From JAVBNF01 sp031551725 (GTDB lineage Bacteria > Bacteroidota > Bacteroidia > Bacteroidales > P3): DNA of 52,195 nt. Shown here in pieces: positions 7,350 to 15,574 of this stretch. The stretch spans positions 1 through 52,195 of the forward strand of contig JAVBNF010000006.1 in assembly GCA_031551725.1 (NCBI GenBank). Reading direction: 5' to 3'. Within the stretch, counting starts at the first letter, position 1. The number at the start of each line of letters is the position of its first letter. A program made the position numbers and the translations under genes. The notes beneath the pieces are model-generated. The model saw nothing but the letters and a program-made list of their open reading frames with translations, did not search any database and had not been told where the DNA came from.

Positions 7350-8320
7350 GATTCGCGTTTAGTCATCAAGGCCAATAAATCGCGTAATGGTTGTTTGTCT
7401 TCATTCGACAATTGAATGGCATCTAATGCATTCAATGCTTTTTGATTGTATTGATCGATCAGCTCCTGCGTGTGGCGCGAAACATCAGCACGCTCGTAAA
7501 TGGCTTTTACGGCATTGATTTTTTCTTGTGGGTCGAAATTCGTCGAAGAAAAATAATGTTGCAATTGCGCTTTATCCGCTTCAGATGCGGTTTCGAGTGT
7601 TTTTAAGTAGATGAATGTTTTTTTGTTGCAAAGAATATCGCCGCCGGTCGCTTTGCCAAATTTGGCCACATCGCTGTAAATATCCAACCAGTCGTCCATT
7701 AGCTGAAAAGCTAAACCCATATTTTCGCCAAATTGATAAATCAACTCTTGAACTTCTTTTTTTGCACCGGCAATTTGTGCGCCGATTTTAAGTGCTGCAG
7801 CCAATAAAACTGAGGTTTTTAAACGAATCATTTCCATGTACTCGTCAATCGAAACGACATCGCGAGTTTCAAAATTCATATCGTATTGCTGGCCTTCGCA
7901 GACTTCAATGGCCGTTTGCGTGAAGCAATTCAGGACTTCCGGCAATTTATCTGCAGGCGTTTGCGCCATGTATTGATAAGCCAAAGCAAACATGGTGTCG
8001 CCCGACAAAATAGCCACATTGTCATTCCACTTTACGTGAACGGTTGGCTTGCCGCGTCGAATATCGGCTTTGTCCATAATATCGTCGTGAAGCAAGGTGA
8101 AATTATGAAACACTTCCAATCCAACAGCGGACATCAAAGCGTCATCACTTTTTCCACCGAACAACTCGCAGCTCATCAACATTAAAGCCGGACGTAAACG
8201 TTTTCCACCCAAACTTAATGTATAAGTGATCGGCTCATATAATTCTACCGGTTGGCGCGAAAAATTAAGCGTTTGAATGCTTTGATTGATGGTGTCGAGA
8301 TGCTGTTCGAAAGATTTCAT
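7346..8320 (-). CDS. polyprenyl synthetase family protein
   Basis: A 324-residue trans-prenyl diphosphate synthase condensing isopentenyl diphosphate with an allylic diphosphate. The first aspartate-rich motif DDIMD is at residues 79-83, with GGKRLRP (38-44) binding the homoallylic substrate. The second aspartate motif is in LMDDWLDIYSD near residue 210. Chain length (farnesyl, geranylgeranyl or longer for quinones) cannot be read safely from sequence; two bulky residues before DDIMD are absent, compatible with a longer product. It lies downstream of rubrerythrin on the same strand, separated by a strong hairpin, so it may have its own promoter. Confidence 0.93.
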   Translation of the reverse strand: MKSFEQHLDTINQSIQTLNFSRQPVELYEPITYTLSLGGKRLRPALMLMSCELFGGKSDDALMSAVGLEVFHNFTLLHDDIMDKADIRRGKPTVHVKWNDNVAILSGDTMFALAYQYMAQTPADKLPEVLNCFTQTAIEVCEGQQYDMNFETRDVVSIDEYMEMIRLKTSVLLAAALKIGAQIAGAKKEVQELIYQFGENMGLAFQLMDDWLDIYSDVAKFGKATGGDILCNKKTFIYLKTLETASEADKAQLQHYFSSTNFDPQEKINAVKAIYERADVSRHTQELIDQYNQKALNALDAIQLSNEDKQPLRDLLALMTKRES

Positions 8321-8329
8321 AAGTTCTAA

Positions 8330-8403
8330 AAAGTTTGGAAGGTTTGAATAGCTTGAATAGTTTGAGAACTTTCTTTCTCAAACTATTCAAACTTCTCAAA
8401 CTT
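8330..8403. repeat. 9-mer repeats with a 16-bp perfect hairpin
   Basis: The gap between two minus-strand genes is filled by TTTGAATAG / TTTGAGAAC-like 9-mers arranged as an inverted repeat. TTGAATAGTTTGAGAA (8353-8368) and its exact complement (8375-8390) close a 6-nt loop. It may stop transcripts from either side, although the U-tract is weak. Same repeat family as bases 1-172. Confidence 0.8.
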
Positions 8404-8979
8404 TTAATACGTCATTCTTTTCAATTCGAAATACGATTGTGGATGGCGGCAAGCCGGACAGTTCATTGGCGGTTTGTTTGCAAAATGAACATATCCGCAG
8501 TTGCGGCAATACCAATATACTTTATCATCTTTTTCGAAAACTTTACCGTCTTTTAAGTTTTGCAACAACGTACGATAACGAGTTTCGTGTTCTGCTTCCA
8601 CTTTTCCAATCATTTTGAAAGCGGTAGCCACATCCTGAAATCCTTCTTCTTCTGCAATTTTTGCAAATTCAGGATACAATGCTGTCCACTCTTCATTTTC
8701 ACCTTCGGCAGCAGCTTCGAGGTTTTCAGCAGTTGTTCCGATTTTTCCGGCAGGGAAAGAAGCGGTAATTTCTACCATTCCGCCTTCTAAGAACTTGAAG
8801 AAAATTTTAGCATGTTGCACTTCTTGAGCAGCAGTTTCGTCGAAAATAGCTGCAATTTGCTCGTAGCCTTCTTCGCGTGCTACTTTCGAGAAAAACGTAT
8901 AACGATTGCGGGCTTGCGATTCGCCGGCAAACGATTTTAACAGGTTTTTTTCTGTTTTTGTTCCTTTAATGTTTGACAT
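8404..8979 (-). CDS. rbr: rubrerythrin
   Basis: A 191-residue cytoplasmic peroxide-scavenging diiron protein typical of anaerobes. The ferritin-like part has the iron ligands in ESQARNRY, the DETAAQEVQHAK segment and EAEHETRY. The C-terminal rubredoxin knuckles are CRNCGY and CPACRHPQ, which give the electron-relay iron site. Length is normal for the family. A promoter with ideal spacing lies upstream on the minus strand, overlapping the divergent rdgB control region. Confidence 0.97.
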   Translation of the reverse strand: MSNIKGTKTEKNLLKSFAGESQARNRYTFFSKVAREEGYEQIAAIFDETAAQEVQHAKIFFKFLEGGMVEITASFPAGKIGTTAENLEAAAEGENEEWTALYPEFAKIAEEEGFQDVATAFKMIGKVEAEHETRYRTLLQNLKDGKVFEKDDKVYWYCRNCGYVHFANKPPMNCPACRHPQSYFELKRMTY

Positions 8980-9002
8980 CGTTCTAATTTTTATTATCTT
9001 TG
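8972..9002 (+). promoter_or_regulatory. promoter of rdgB
   Basis: TTTG (8972-8975), 19 bp, TATCTTTG (8995-9002). The -33 element covers the rubrerythrin start codon, so this and the rubrerythrin promoter are divergent and face-to-face. Confidence 0.65.
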
Positions 9003-9033
9003 TGAATATTTGTAGTGTTTTTTAATAACGTAA

Positions 9034-9064
9034 CAAAGATACGGCTTTTTCTTAATAAAACAAA
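9034..9064 (-). promoter_or_regulatory. promoter of rubrerythrin
   Basis: On the minus strand TTTG (9061-9064), 19 bp, TATCTTTG (9034-9041), giving an mRNA leader of about 50 nt. Confidence 0.75.
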
Positions 9065-9072
9065 ACCAAAAA

Positions 9073-9660
9073 ATGAAACTTCTTTTTGCAACACAGAATC
9101 AGCATAAGGTTCAGGAATTTGAGCATAAATGGAAGTCTATAGGCGGAAATATGGAGATTTTAAGTTTAAATGATTTCGATTTGGACGAAGAAATTCCGGA
9201 AACACAGCCGACCATTCCGGGAAATGCGTTACAGAAAGCACGTTTTGTGCACGACCGCTATGGTATTAACTGCTTTGCCGATGATACCGGATTGGAAATA
9301 GAAGCATTAAACGGTGAACCCGGCGTGCGTTCGGCTCGCTATGCAGGCGAGCAAAAAGATTTCAATGCCAATATTGATAAGGTTTTAGAAAAAATGAAGG
9401 ATGAGAAAAATCGTAAAGCACGGTTTGTAACATCTATTGCGCTTATTTTTAGAGGAAATGTGCATTTTTTTGAAGGCGAAGTGTGTGGACAAATTCTTAC
9501 GGAAAGGCACGGCAATGGCGGATTTGGCTACGATTCTATCTTCTTGCCCGACGGTTATAATCAAACCTTTGCCGAACTTTCGCTTGACGAGAAAAATAAA
9601 ATCAGCCACCGTGGACGAGCTATTGAGAAGCTGCAAGCATGGCTGGGGAAAAATGTTTAA
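9073..9660 (+). CDS. rdgB: XTP/dITP diphosphatase (RdgB/HAM1 family)
   Basis: A 195-residue house-cleaning enzyme that hydrolyses dITP, XTP and related purine nucleotides to the monophosphate. The family signature is complete: FATQNQHKVQEF at the N-terminus, FADDTGLEIEAL with the catalytic aspartates near residue 72, GVRSARYAG, GGFGYDSIF and SHRGRA near the C-terminus. Its last 8 bases overlap the next reading frame, suggesting coupling with the membrane protein gene. Confidence 0.97.
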   Translation: MKLLFATQNQHKVQEFEHKWKSIGGNMEILSLNDFDLDEEIPETQPTIPGNALQKARFVHDRYGINCFADDTGLEIEALNGEPGVRSARYAGEQKDFNANIDKVLEKMKDEKNRKARFVTSIALIFRGNVHFFEGEVCGQILTERHGNGGFGYDSIFLPDGYNQTFAELSLDEKNKISHRGRAIEKLQAWLGKNV

Positions 9661-11425
9661 AAAGTTTGAATTGTTTGAGAAGTTGAATATGATTGCATTC
9701 CGAAATCTTGCACCTCGCACCTCGCACCTCCCAACCTTTTTAGACGTTGCGGCGCACCTATCTTTCTTCGCACTATTTGTTATGTCGGCGATTGTGTGCG
9801 AACGTGGTGTCTTTGGACAAAGTGCCTTGCAAATTTTCGATTTAATCAATACGCGAAATTTTGTTTTCACAAATTATCAATACAGCCTTGTCTTTACACA
9901 ATGGCTGCCGCTGGTTTTTATACGTTTTAATGCTTCTTTAAAAACAGTCTTAATCGCATATTCACTTGCGCCGATAGTACTAAATTATATAATTTTTCTT
10001 CTTATCCGTTATAAATTCAAAGATGTATTATTTGCCTATCTTCCTTTATTGGTAATAGTCTGCATGCGTTTCTCTTTCTGGGATGCAGCCTTGTTGATGT
10101 GGACAGCTTGTTCTTTTTTTTCCTTGTTTTATGTTTGGATTGAAAAGCAGAGAATACTTGAGAATAGGACAATTTCAACATATTTTACGGCATTCATTTT
10201 CGTGCTTATTTTACTTGGGTTTTATCCGTTTGGAAAATCTCCGATGCTTGAAGTTAAGTCTGTTTTTTATAGCTTGGGCTTGCATTTCAATTCAGGTTTA
10301 TATTTTGTTATTAAAAGCGTAATGACATCCATGCTGATTCCGTTTTTACTGACGGCTTATTTGGGTTATATGTTGTTTATTCGAAAGCATTACAAAACCC
10401 TTCTTTTATGGATAGGAGCAGCGTTTGTATGGCTTTTGTTTTGCTATAAACAAGCAGGGAGTATAGCAGAAATGGAGGCTTTAACATTGCCATATACATT
10501 TGTATGTATGTTCATTTTTGTATTCAAATTTGTAAAAAATAAAGAAAATCTTTCACACTTTTCTTTTTTGTTGATTTTTGCATTTATGCTTACCGGCGTA
10601 GTGAATGCAGGCAAGGCAATGTACAAACTACGAGAACGGAATTTGTATATTGAAAAGTTTTATGATTATTATTCCAAACAGTTTCCCGAACAGCAAAAGT
10701 GGTTTTTTGACGAAGATGAATTTGCTGTTGAACGTACGATTGATGCGCGTTATTTGGGCGTAGAATCAATTCTCTATACAACATTGAAACATCAGCAAAC
10801 GACTCAATACTATTTCTCCGGAAATGTTCCAAAAGAGCAAGATTTAACGCCTGAAACATTAATACTTACAAGTAATCGAGAGATTTCGCAAGCAGCATTG
10901 AATTTGCATTATTTCAACATTCCGGAACAATCTTATACAACAGATAGCAATCATTTTATTCGTCGTGTGCTGTATTATTTTTGTGATGTTGAAAAGATTG
11001 TTCATCCGTGGGACGGTGTGTATTTTGAGATGGAAGGTAATCCGGATGCTAAATTTGGCGACCCGCAATGTTATTCGGATGAGCGGGCCTATCAAGGCAG
11101 GGCTTCTTGTAAAACGACCGTTGGTGATAAAGCATTTGGCATGACCATTCATGTGCCGGTGGAATTCCATGATCATATTGTTGCAAGCGCTTGGCGCTAC
11201 GGATCACCGGAAGCTGTGGTTGGTATGCAGAAATATAAGAATGCTAAAGCATATTATGTCGATCAACGTTATGCTTCAAAACAAGAGAATGGTTGGGAGT
11301 TTGTAGAGCTCAATACACACATTCCGGTTGGAATTCCGTTGGTGACTCTTTTCTGTTGGAATATAAATTCCAAAGACAGTGCTTATTTTGATAACTTCTC
11401 GATTGAAGTTTTTAGAGAAAAATAA
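9653..11425 (+). CDS. multi-pass membrane protein with a C-terminal soluble domain
   Basis: A 590-residue protein of unknown function. About the first 330 residues hold roughly 8-10 hydrophobic segments (for example HLSFFALFVMSAIVC and SVMTSMLIPFLLTAYLGYML). The remaining part is soluble, rich in aromatic residues, and ends in a beta-like region (EFHDHIVASAWRYG and later), possibly periplasmic. I do not recognise a named family. The N-terminal 30 residues are encoded by repeat DNA: TTTGAGAAG-like 9-mers and three GCACCTC heptamers (9710-9730). The true start could therefore be the second ATG at 9689. The first ATG overlaps the rdgB stop and is kept for that reason. Confidence 0.8.
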   Translation: MFKKFELFEKLNMIAFRNLAPRTSHLPTFLDVAAHLSFFALFVMSAIVCERGVFGQSALQIFDLINTRNFVFTNYQYSLVFTQWLPLVFIRFNASLKTVLIAYSLAPIVLNYIIFLLIRYKFKDVLFAYLPLLVIVCMRFSFWDAALLMWTACSFFSLFYVWIEKQRILENRTISTYFTAFIFVLILLGFYPFGKSPMLEVKSVFYSLGLHFNSGLYFVIKSVMTSMLIPFLLTAYLGYMLFIRKHYKTLLLWIGAAFVWLLFCYKQAGSIAEMEALTLPYTFVCMFIFVFKFVKNKENLSHFSFLLIFAFMLTGVVNAGKAMYKLRERNLYIEKFYDYYSKQFPEQQKWFFDEDEFAVERTIDARYLGVESILYTTLKHQQTTQYYFSGNVPKEQDLTPETLILTSNREISQAALNLHYFNIPEQSYTTDSNHFIRRVLYYFCDVEKIVHPWDGVYFEMEGNPDAKFGDPQCYSDERAYQGRASCKTTVGDKAFGMTIHVPVEFHDHIVASAWRYGSPEAVVGMQKYKNAKAYYVDQRYASKQENGWEFVELNTHIPVGIPLVTLFCWNINSKDSAYFDNFSIEVFREK

Positions 11426-11851
11426 CTAATCGATACCGTCTTCAAAATCGTCCGGAAAATCTTCATTGTCCTTTTTCCGTTGCACTTTAATATAAATTTG
11501 TTTGCTGCGGATTTTTTCCGGTAAATCCAAGATAAAACGAATAACTGGATATATCAAGCTGAAAAGTAATGCCCATTTGAAACTTTCGATATGAAATCCT
11601 GGCACCAATTCACCTGCAAGCATGACCATGCCGGCATTGATTATAAAAATAAAAAGTCCGAAAGTGAAAAAGGTAAATGGTATTGTTAAAAATACCAATA
11701 AGGGTCGTAAAAAAGTATTTAAAAGTGATAATACGATTGCTACGACTATGAAAATTAAATTATTATCAACATGAATTCCTTTTGATAAAATCCAGGACGC
11801 AATTAGAATTGCAAAAGTATTAATGATGATTTTATAGATGAATTGTATCAT
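11426..11851 (-). CDS. phage holin family 4-type small membrane protein
   Basis: A 141-residue protein with four hydrophobic helices (for example NTFAILIASWILS, LIFIVVAIVLSLLNTF, FTFFTFGLFIFIINAG) and an acidic tail (DNEDFPDDFEDGID). The layout with NTFLRPLL and IPFTFFTFGLF is that of the PF04020 group, common in bacterial chromosomes and not a sign of a prophage. Its role is unknown. The ATG for MIQFIYK was chosen over one 12 codons earlier, which would extend into the upstream Fe-S protein gene; the two genes are one base apart. Confidence 0.85.
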   Translation of the reverse strand: MIQFIYKIIINTFAILIASWILSKGIHVDNNLIFIVVAIVLSLLNTFLRPLLVFLTIPFTFFTFGLFIFIINAGMVMLAGELVPGFHIESFKWALLFSLIYPVIRFILDLPEKIRSKQIYIKVQRKKDNEDFPDDFEDGID

Positions 11852-11852
11852 A

Positions 11853-12587
11853 TTAATCAGGGAGTCCCGAAGCCAAAACATCCACAATATGAATGCATTT
11901 GATAGGGAGTTTTTGTTTGTTAATTACGGCTGTCATATTTGCCAAACATGTTGCATCCGTAGAAACGATATATTCGGCGCCGGTAGCTAAAGCGTTATTT
12001 ATTTTTTGTTGGGTCATGGCTACGGAAATCGGCTCAAATGTAAGTGTAAAAGTTCCTCCGAAACCACAACAGTCTTCGGTTTTATCCATTTCAATTAATT
12101 CCAATCCTTCTACATTTGATAATAAAATGCGAGGTTCATCATAAATCCCGTATTCGCGCAAAGCGGAACAAGAATCGTGATAAGTGACCTTGTGTGGAAA
12201 TTTGGCGCCAATATCAGTTACACGCAGCATGTTTACCAAAAAATCCACGAACTCGAAAATATTTTCATGAAGTTCTTTGTACTCCAAGTGTAGGCCGGTA
12301 TTGTAAAAAAGTTTCCAATATTGATTTTTTACATAACTCACACAAGCCGCAGAAGGTCCCACAACATAGCGTTTATTGTTGAAATCGTGGATAAATTTCT
12401 CTCCGATTTCTTTCGCTTCATCCCAAAAACCGTTTCGGAAAGCTGTAAGTCCACAGCAAGTCTGACTTGCTTCGTAATTGGTTTTTACGTTCAAGTGTTT
12501 AAAAATCTTGATCATGTTGAACGCCGTTTCAGGATACAGGCGGTCAATACAGCAAGGAATAAATAAATCGACCTCTTTTTCAAGCAT
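11853..12587 (-). CDS. (Fe-S)-binding protein with two cysteine-rich domains (LutA/YkgE-like)
   Basis: A 244-residue cytoplasmic protein with the duplicated CCG domain (PF02754): FIPCCIDRLYP with TCCGLTAF in the first half and HDSCSALREYG with EDCCGFGGTF in the second. In LutABC-type lactate oxidation the homologue passes electrons, usually beside lutB and lutC. Neither is visible here, so the substrate is open. The start MLEKEVDLFIP is the normal family start; 17 upstream residues in frame are hydrophobic but lie upstream of a -7-like box (TAAATTTG at 12602-12609, minus). Transcription continues into the small membrane protein gene. Confidence 0.9.
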   Translation of the reverse strand: MLEKEVDLFIPCCIDRLYPETAFNMIKIFKHLNVKTNYEASQTCCGLTAFRNGFWDEAKEIGEKFIHDFNNKRYVVGPSAACVSYVKNQYWKLFYNTGLHLEYKELHENIFEFVDFLVNMLRVTDIGAKFPHKVTYHDSCSALREYGIYDEPRILLSNVEGLELIEMDKTEDCCGFGGTFTLTFEPISVAMTQQKINNALATGAEYIVSTDATCLANMTAVINKQKLPIKCIHIVDVLASGLPD

Positions 12588-12657
12588 GGGATTTTTTATT
12601 GCAAATTTAAGAAAAAAAAACGGTTTTTTTGTCATCATTTTTCATTATCTTTGTGAA

Positions 12658-13698
12658 ATGAAATACATCCACACAATTTTTGTTGTCTTTTTTTGCTTTC
12701 TAACATGGAATATGAAAGCAAATGATACAATTGTAAACACTGACACTGTGATTGCTACCATCGCTGCTGACACAATTCTTCCTAAAACTTTGGAAACTGT
12801 TCAACCTTCTGAAACTTTCCAAACTATTGAAACTATAGTCCAAGATACATCGCCGGTTTTGGATGTGAAATCTTACCGGAAGGAAGAAATAATGTTCAAA
12901 AATCCTATTGATACTATGCTTTGGGAGGGAGTGCTTATACTTCCAAAAGATACTGTTGACCGTTTTATATGTGTTATGGTTGTGAAAGACTTTGGTTTAC
13001 ATGGTTTTAAAGAACCCTCGAACGAATATATTGATAGCCTTGCCGCATATTTGACTCAGAAAGGGATTGCTGTTTTTTATTGGGAACGATTTGACGTTGA
13101 TAATAATCTGCAACGTACAAGTATGATTTCGCTTGCCTCTTTTGTGGAAGATATAGATGCTGCTTATCATGCCGTTAAAAAACATCCGCAAATAAATTCC
13201 GCTCAAATCGGTATTTTTGCGTATGGAAATAGTGCTGTTGCTGCAAATACGGCAAGTTTTAAAAATGAAAAAATTGCATTTGAGATACTGACCAAACCGC
13301 TTGAATATACAGGCAAGGATCACATATTGGCCGAAGAAAGAGATTTGTATAAAAACAATATGGCTCCCGAAATTTTGCAAAAGCACATGCGTATTTATGA
13401 ATTGTATGTAGATGCCGCTTTTCGTGAGGTGGCTTCTAATCAGTTGAATGCGCGTTTGAATGAACTTGTGCGCCTTGAAACCCGTATGCTTTCGCCGGAT
13501 GAAGTTTGTCAACTTTATTTGGATGCCGATGAACGCACGAAACTTATGGAATTTCTTCGTACGCCTTTGTTGCAAGATGTGTTGGATTACAATCCGGATA
13601 ATTATGTTGTTAAACGAAAAATGCCTTTGTTGATTATCGATAAAAACAACGATGTTTCTGAACAGATTGCAAATTTTATTGAACAATTGAAAAAATAA
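12658..13698 (+). CDS. exported alpha/beta-hydrolase-like protein with degenerate nucleophile motif
   Basis: A 346-residue protein with a signal peptide (IHTIFVVFFCFLTWNMKA). After a Thr-rich spacer comes an alpha/beta-hydrolase-like stretch: FICVMVVKDFGLHGF, YLTQKGIAVFYWERF and IGIFAYGNSAVAAN. The last occupies the nucleophile elbow but reads G-N-S-A-V, not G-x-S-x-G. The catalytic acid and histidine are not obvious, so it may be inactive or divergent. It is one base upstream of nnrD and starts that operon. A TATCTTTG box (12646-12653) lies five bases before the ATG, without a well-placed -33 element. Confidence 0.75.
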   Translation: MKYIHTIFVVFFCFLTWNMKANDTIVNTDTVIATIAADTILPKTLETVQPSETFQTIETIVQDTSPVLDVKSYRKEEIMFKNPIDTMLWEGVLILPKDTVDRFICVMVVKDFGLHGFKEPSNEYIDSLAAYLTQKGIAVFYWERFDVDNNLQRTSMISLASFVEDIDAAYHAVKKHPQINSAQIGIFAYGNSAVAANTASFKNEKIAFEILTKPLEYTGKDHILAEERDLYKNNMAPEILQKHMRIYELYVDAAFREVASNQLNARLNELVRLETRMLSPDEVCQLYLDADERTKLMEFLRTPLLQDVLDYNPDNYVVKRKMPLLIIDKNNDVSEQIANFIEQLKK

Positions 13699-13699
13699 A

Positions 13700-14560
13700 A
13701 TGGAATTAAAAATCTCCGAATATTTAATTACTAAACAGGAAATTCAACGCTTGTTAAAGCCGCGTGCGATGAATGCACACAAAGGAGTGTTTGGGCATGG
13801 TTTGCTTATTTCCGGTTCACGTGGAAAAATGGGAGCGGTCTGCCTTTCGGCGAAAGCGTGTATGCGCTCCGGCATTGGTTTGCTAACAGTGCATGTACCT
13901 GCATGTGGCGAACAAATTTTGCAAGTTTCGGTACCGGAAGCGATGTTGAGTATCGATTCGCAAATGGATTTTATCTCCGAACTTCCGCATTTGGACAAAT
14001 ACAATGCAATAGGAGTGGGGCCGGCCATTGGCGTCAAGCGCGAAACGCAGCAAATGCTTAAACTCTTAATTCAAAATACCCACGTCCCCTTGGTTTTGGA
14101 TGCCGATGCTTTGAATATTTTATCGGAAAATAAAACGTGGATTTCATTTCTGCCGGCCGAAAGTATTTTAACGCCGCATGTGAAAGAATTTGAACGCCTA
14201 ACGCAACCGACAACGGATGAGGAATTTCGAAGGAAATTACAAAAAGAATTTTCTGTCAAGCATAAAGTGTATGTGGTTTTGAAAGGTGCAAATACATGTA
14301 TTTCCACGCCCGAAGGCAATTGTTATATCAACACCACCGGAAATCCCGGCATGGCCCCGGCCGGAAGTGGAGATGTATTAACCGGAATTATTTTGGGATT
14401 GCTTGCGCAAGGATATAAACCGTTTGAAGCAGCTTGTATTGCTGTGTTTTTACACGGTTTGGCAGGCGATTTGTATGTGGATGATTTTAGTGAGGAGTCT
14501 TTAATTGCAAGCGATCTAACGGATTATCTGGAAGAAGCGTTTAAAAGAATTAAGAATTAG
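13700..14560 (+). CDS. nnrD: ADP/ATP-dependent (S)-NAD(P)H-hydrate dehydratase
   Basis: A 286-residue YjeF C-terminal (ribokinase-like) enzyme that repairs hydrated NADH and NADPH. Visible motifs are HGLLISGSRGKMGA, VLDADALN, the NTTGNPGMAPAGSGDVL segment with the catalytic aspartate in GSGD, and LKGANT. The NAD(P)HX epimerase domain, often fused at the N-terminus, is absent and must be encoded elsewhere if present. It is packed between the hydrolase-like gene (1 bp) and the RhuM gene (3 bp), so the three share a transcript. Confidence 0.95.
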   Translation: MELKISEYLITKQEIQRLLKPRAMNAHKGVFGHGLLISGSRGKMGAVCLSAKACMRSGIGLLTVHVPACGEQILQVSVPEAMLSIDSQMDFISELPHLDKYNAIGVGPAIGVKRETQQMLKLLIQNTHVPLVLDADALNILSENKTWISFLPAESILTPHVKEFERLTQPTTDEEFRRKLQKEFSVKHKVYVVLKGANTCISTPEGNCYINTTGNPGMAPAGSGDVLTGIILGLLAQGYKPFEAACIAVFLHGLAGDLYVDDFSEESLIASDLTDYLEEAFKRIKN

Positions 14561-14563
14561 GAG

Positions 14564-15574
14564 ATGAATAAATTCACAAATATCATATTTTATACCACGC
14601 CTAATGGGCAAGTGAGTGTGCAAGTACAATATGAAGACGGTAGCTTTTGGCTTACGCAAAAGCGAATGTCCGAGTTGTTTGGGGTGAATGTACGAACCAT
14701 TAATGAACATCTGAAGAATATTTATCATAATTTGGAATTGCAGCACGAAGCAACTATCCGGAAAATCCGGATGGTTCAAAATGAAGGCTCTCGAGAGGTT
14801 TCACGTGAATTGGATTTTTATAACTTAGATGCCATCATTGCAGTGGGTTATCGTGTGAATAGTTATGAGGCAACACAGTTCCGTATCTGGGCAACTAATA
14901 CGTTAAAAGAATTTATTGTCAAAGGTTTTGTAATGGACGATGAGCGTTTGAAGCAGGGCAAAAATTTTGGCAAAGATTATTTTGAAGAACTGCTTGAGCG
15001 TATTCGGGAAATCAGAGCAAGTGAACGTCGTTTTTATCAAAAAATAACTGATATATATGCCTTGGCTACAGACTATGACAAAAATTCACCGATTACAAAA
15101 GATTTTTTTACCTCTGTGCAAAATAAATTGCATTGGGCAATAACAGGAAAAACAGCTGCTGAAATCATTTATACTTCGGTTGATGCCACGAAGCTATACA
15201 TGGGATTGACGAATTGGAAACAAGCGCCTGACGGTAAAATTCTGAAATCGGATGTAGCTATCGCAAAAAATTATTTGAGCGAAGTACATATTAAAGAACT
15301 GAACCGGATTGTTTCAGCTTATTTAGATTTGGCCGAAAATAGGGCGAATCGCGGAGTGGCAACCAATATGAAAGAATGGGTAGTGTTTTTGAATCAGTTT
15401 TTAGAACTCTCTCAATACCCTATTTTACAGGATACAGGGAAGGTTAGTGCGTTAGAAGCAAAATTAAAAGCAGAACAAGAATATGAAGTATATCGGAAAG
15501 TACAAGATGAAAATTATCTTTCCGATTTTGATAAAGAAATAAAACGTTTACAAGGAAATGAAAACAGATTGTAA
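14564..15574 (+). CDS. RhuM family protein
   Basis: A 336-residue homologue of the Salmonella SPI-3 protein RhuM, biochemical function unknown. N-terminal VQYEDGSFWLTQKRMSELFGV and VRTINEHLKNIY look like a helix-turn-helix. The core motifs REVSRELDFYNLDAIIAVGYRVNS (17-85 region) and QFRIWATNTLKEFIVKGF are diagnostic. The C-terminus is charged and probably coiled. It is preceded by AGGAG at good spacing and three bases from nnrD. RhuM genes are scattered accessory genes, so insertion into this operon is likely a transfer event. Confidence 0.92.
   Translation: MNKFTNIIFYTTPNGQVSVQVQYEDGSFWLTQKRMSELFGVNVRTINEHLKNIYHNLELQHEATIRKIRMVQNEGSREVSRELDFYNLDAIIAVGYRVNSYEATQFRIWATNTLKEFIVKGFVMDDERLKQGKNFGKDYFEELLERIREIRASERRFYQKITDIYALATDYDKNSPITKDFFTSVQNKLHWAITGKTAAEIIYTSVDATKLYMGLTNWKQAPDGKILKSDVAIAKNYLSEVHIKELNRIVSAYLDLAENRANRGVATNMKEWVVFLNQFLELSQYPILQDTGKVSALEAKLKAEQEYEVYRKVQDENYLSDFDKEIKRLQGNENRL

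Noticed and set aside
9385..9870. Minus-strand frame across rdgB end
   Set aside because: Overlaps the conserved C-terminus of rdgB and has no recognisable product.
11426..11851. Prophage holin
   Set aside because: This holin-named family is a common chromosomal membrane protein; no lysis or phage genes nearby.
12997..13686. 229-codon minus-strand frame opposite the hydrolase-like gene
   Set aside because: Antisense shadow; composition Phe/Ile/His-rich without domains, while the plus frame has a signal peptide and operon context.
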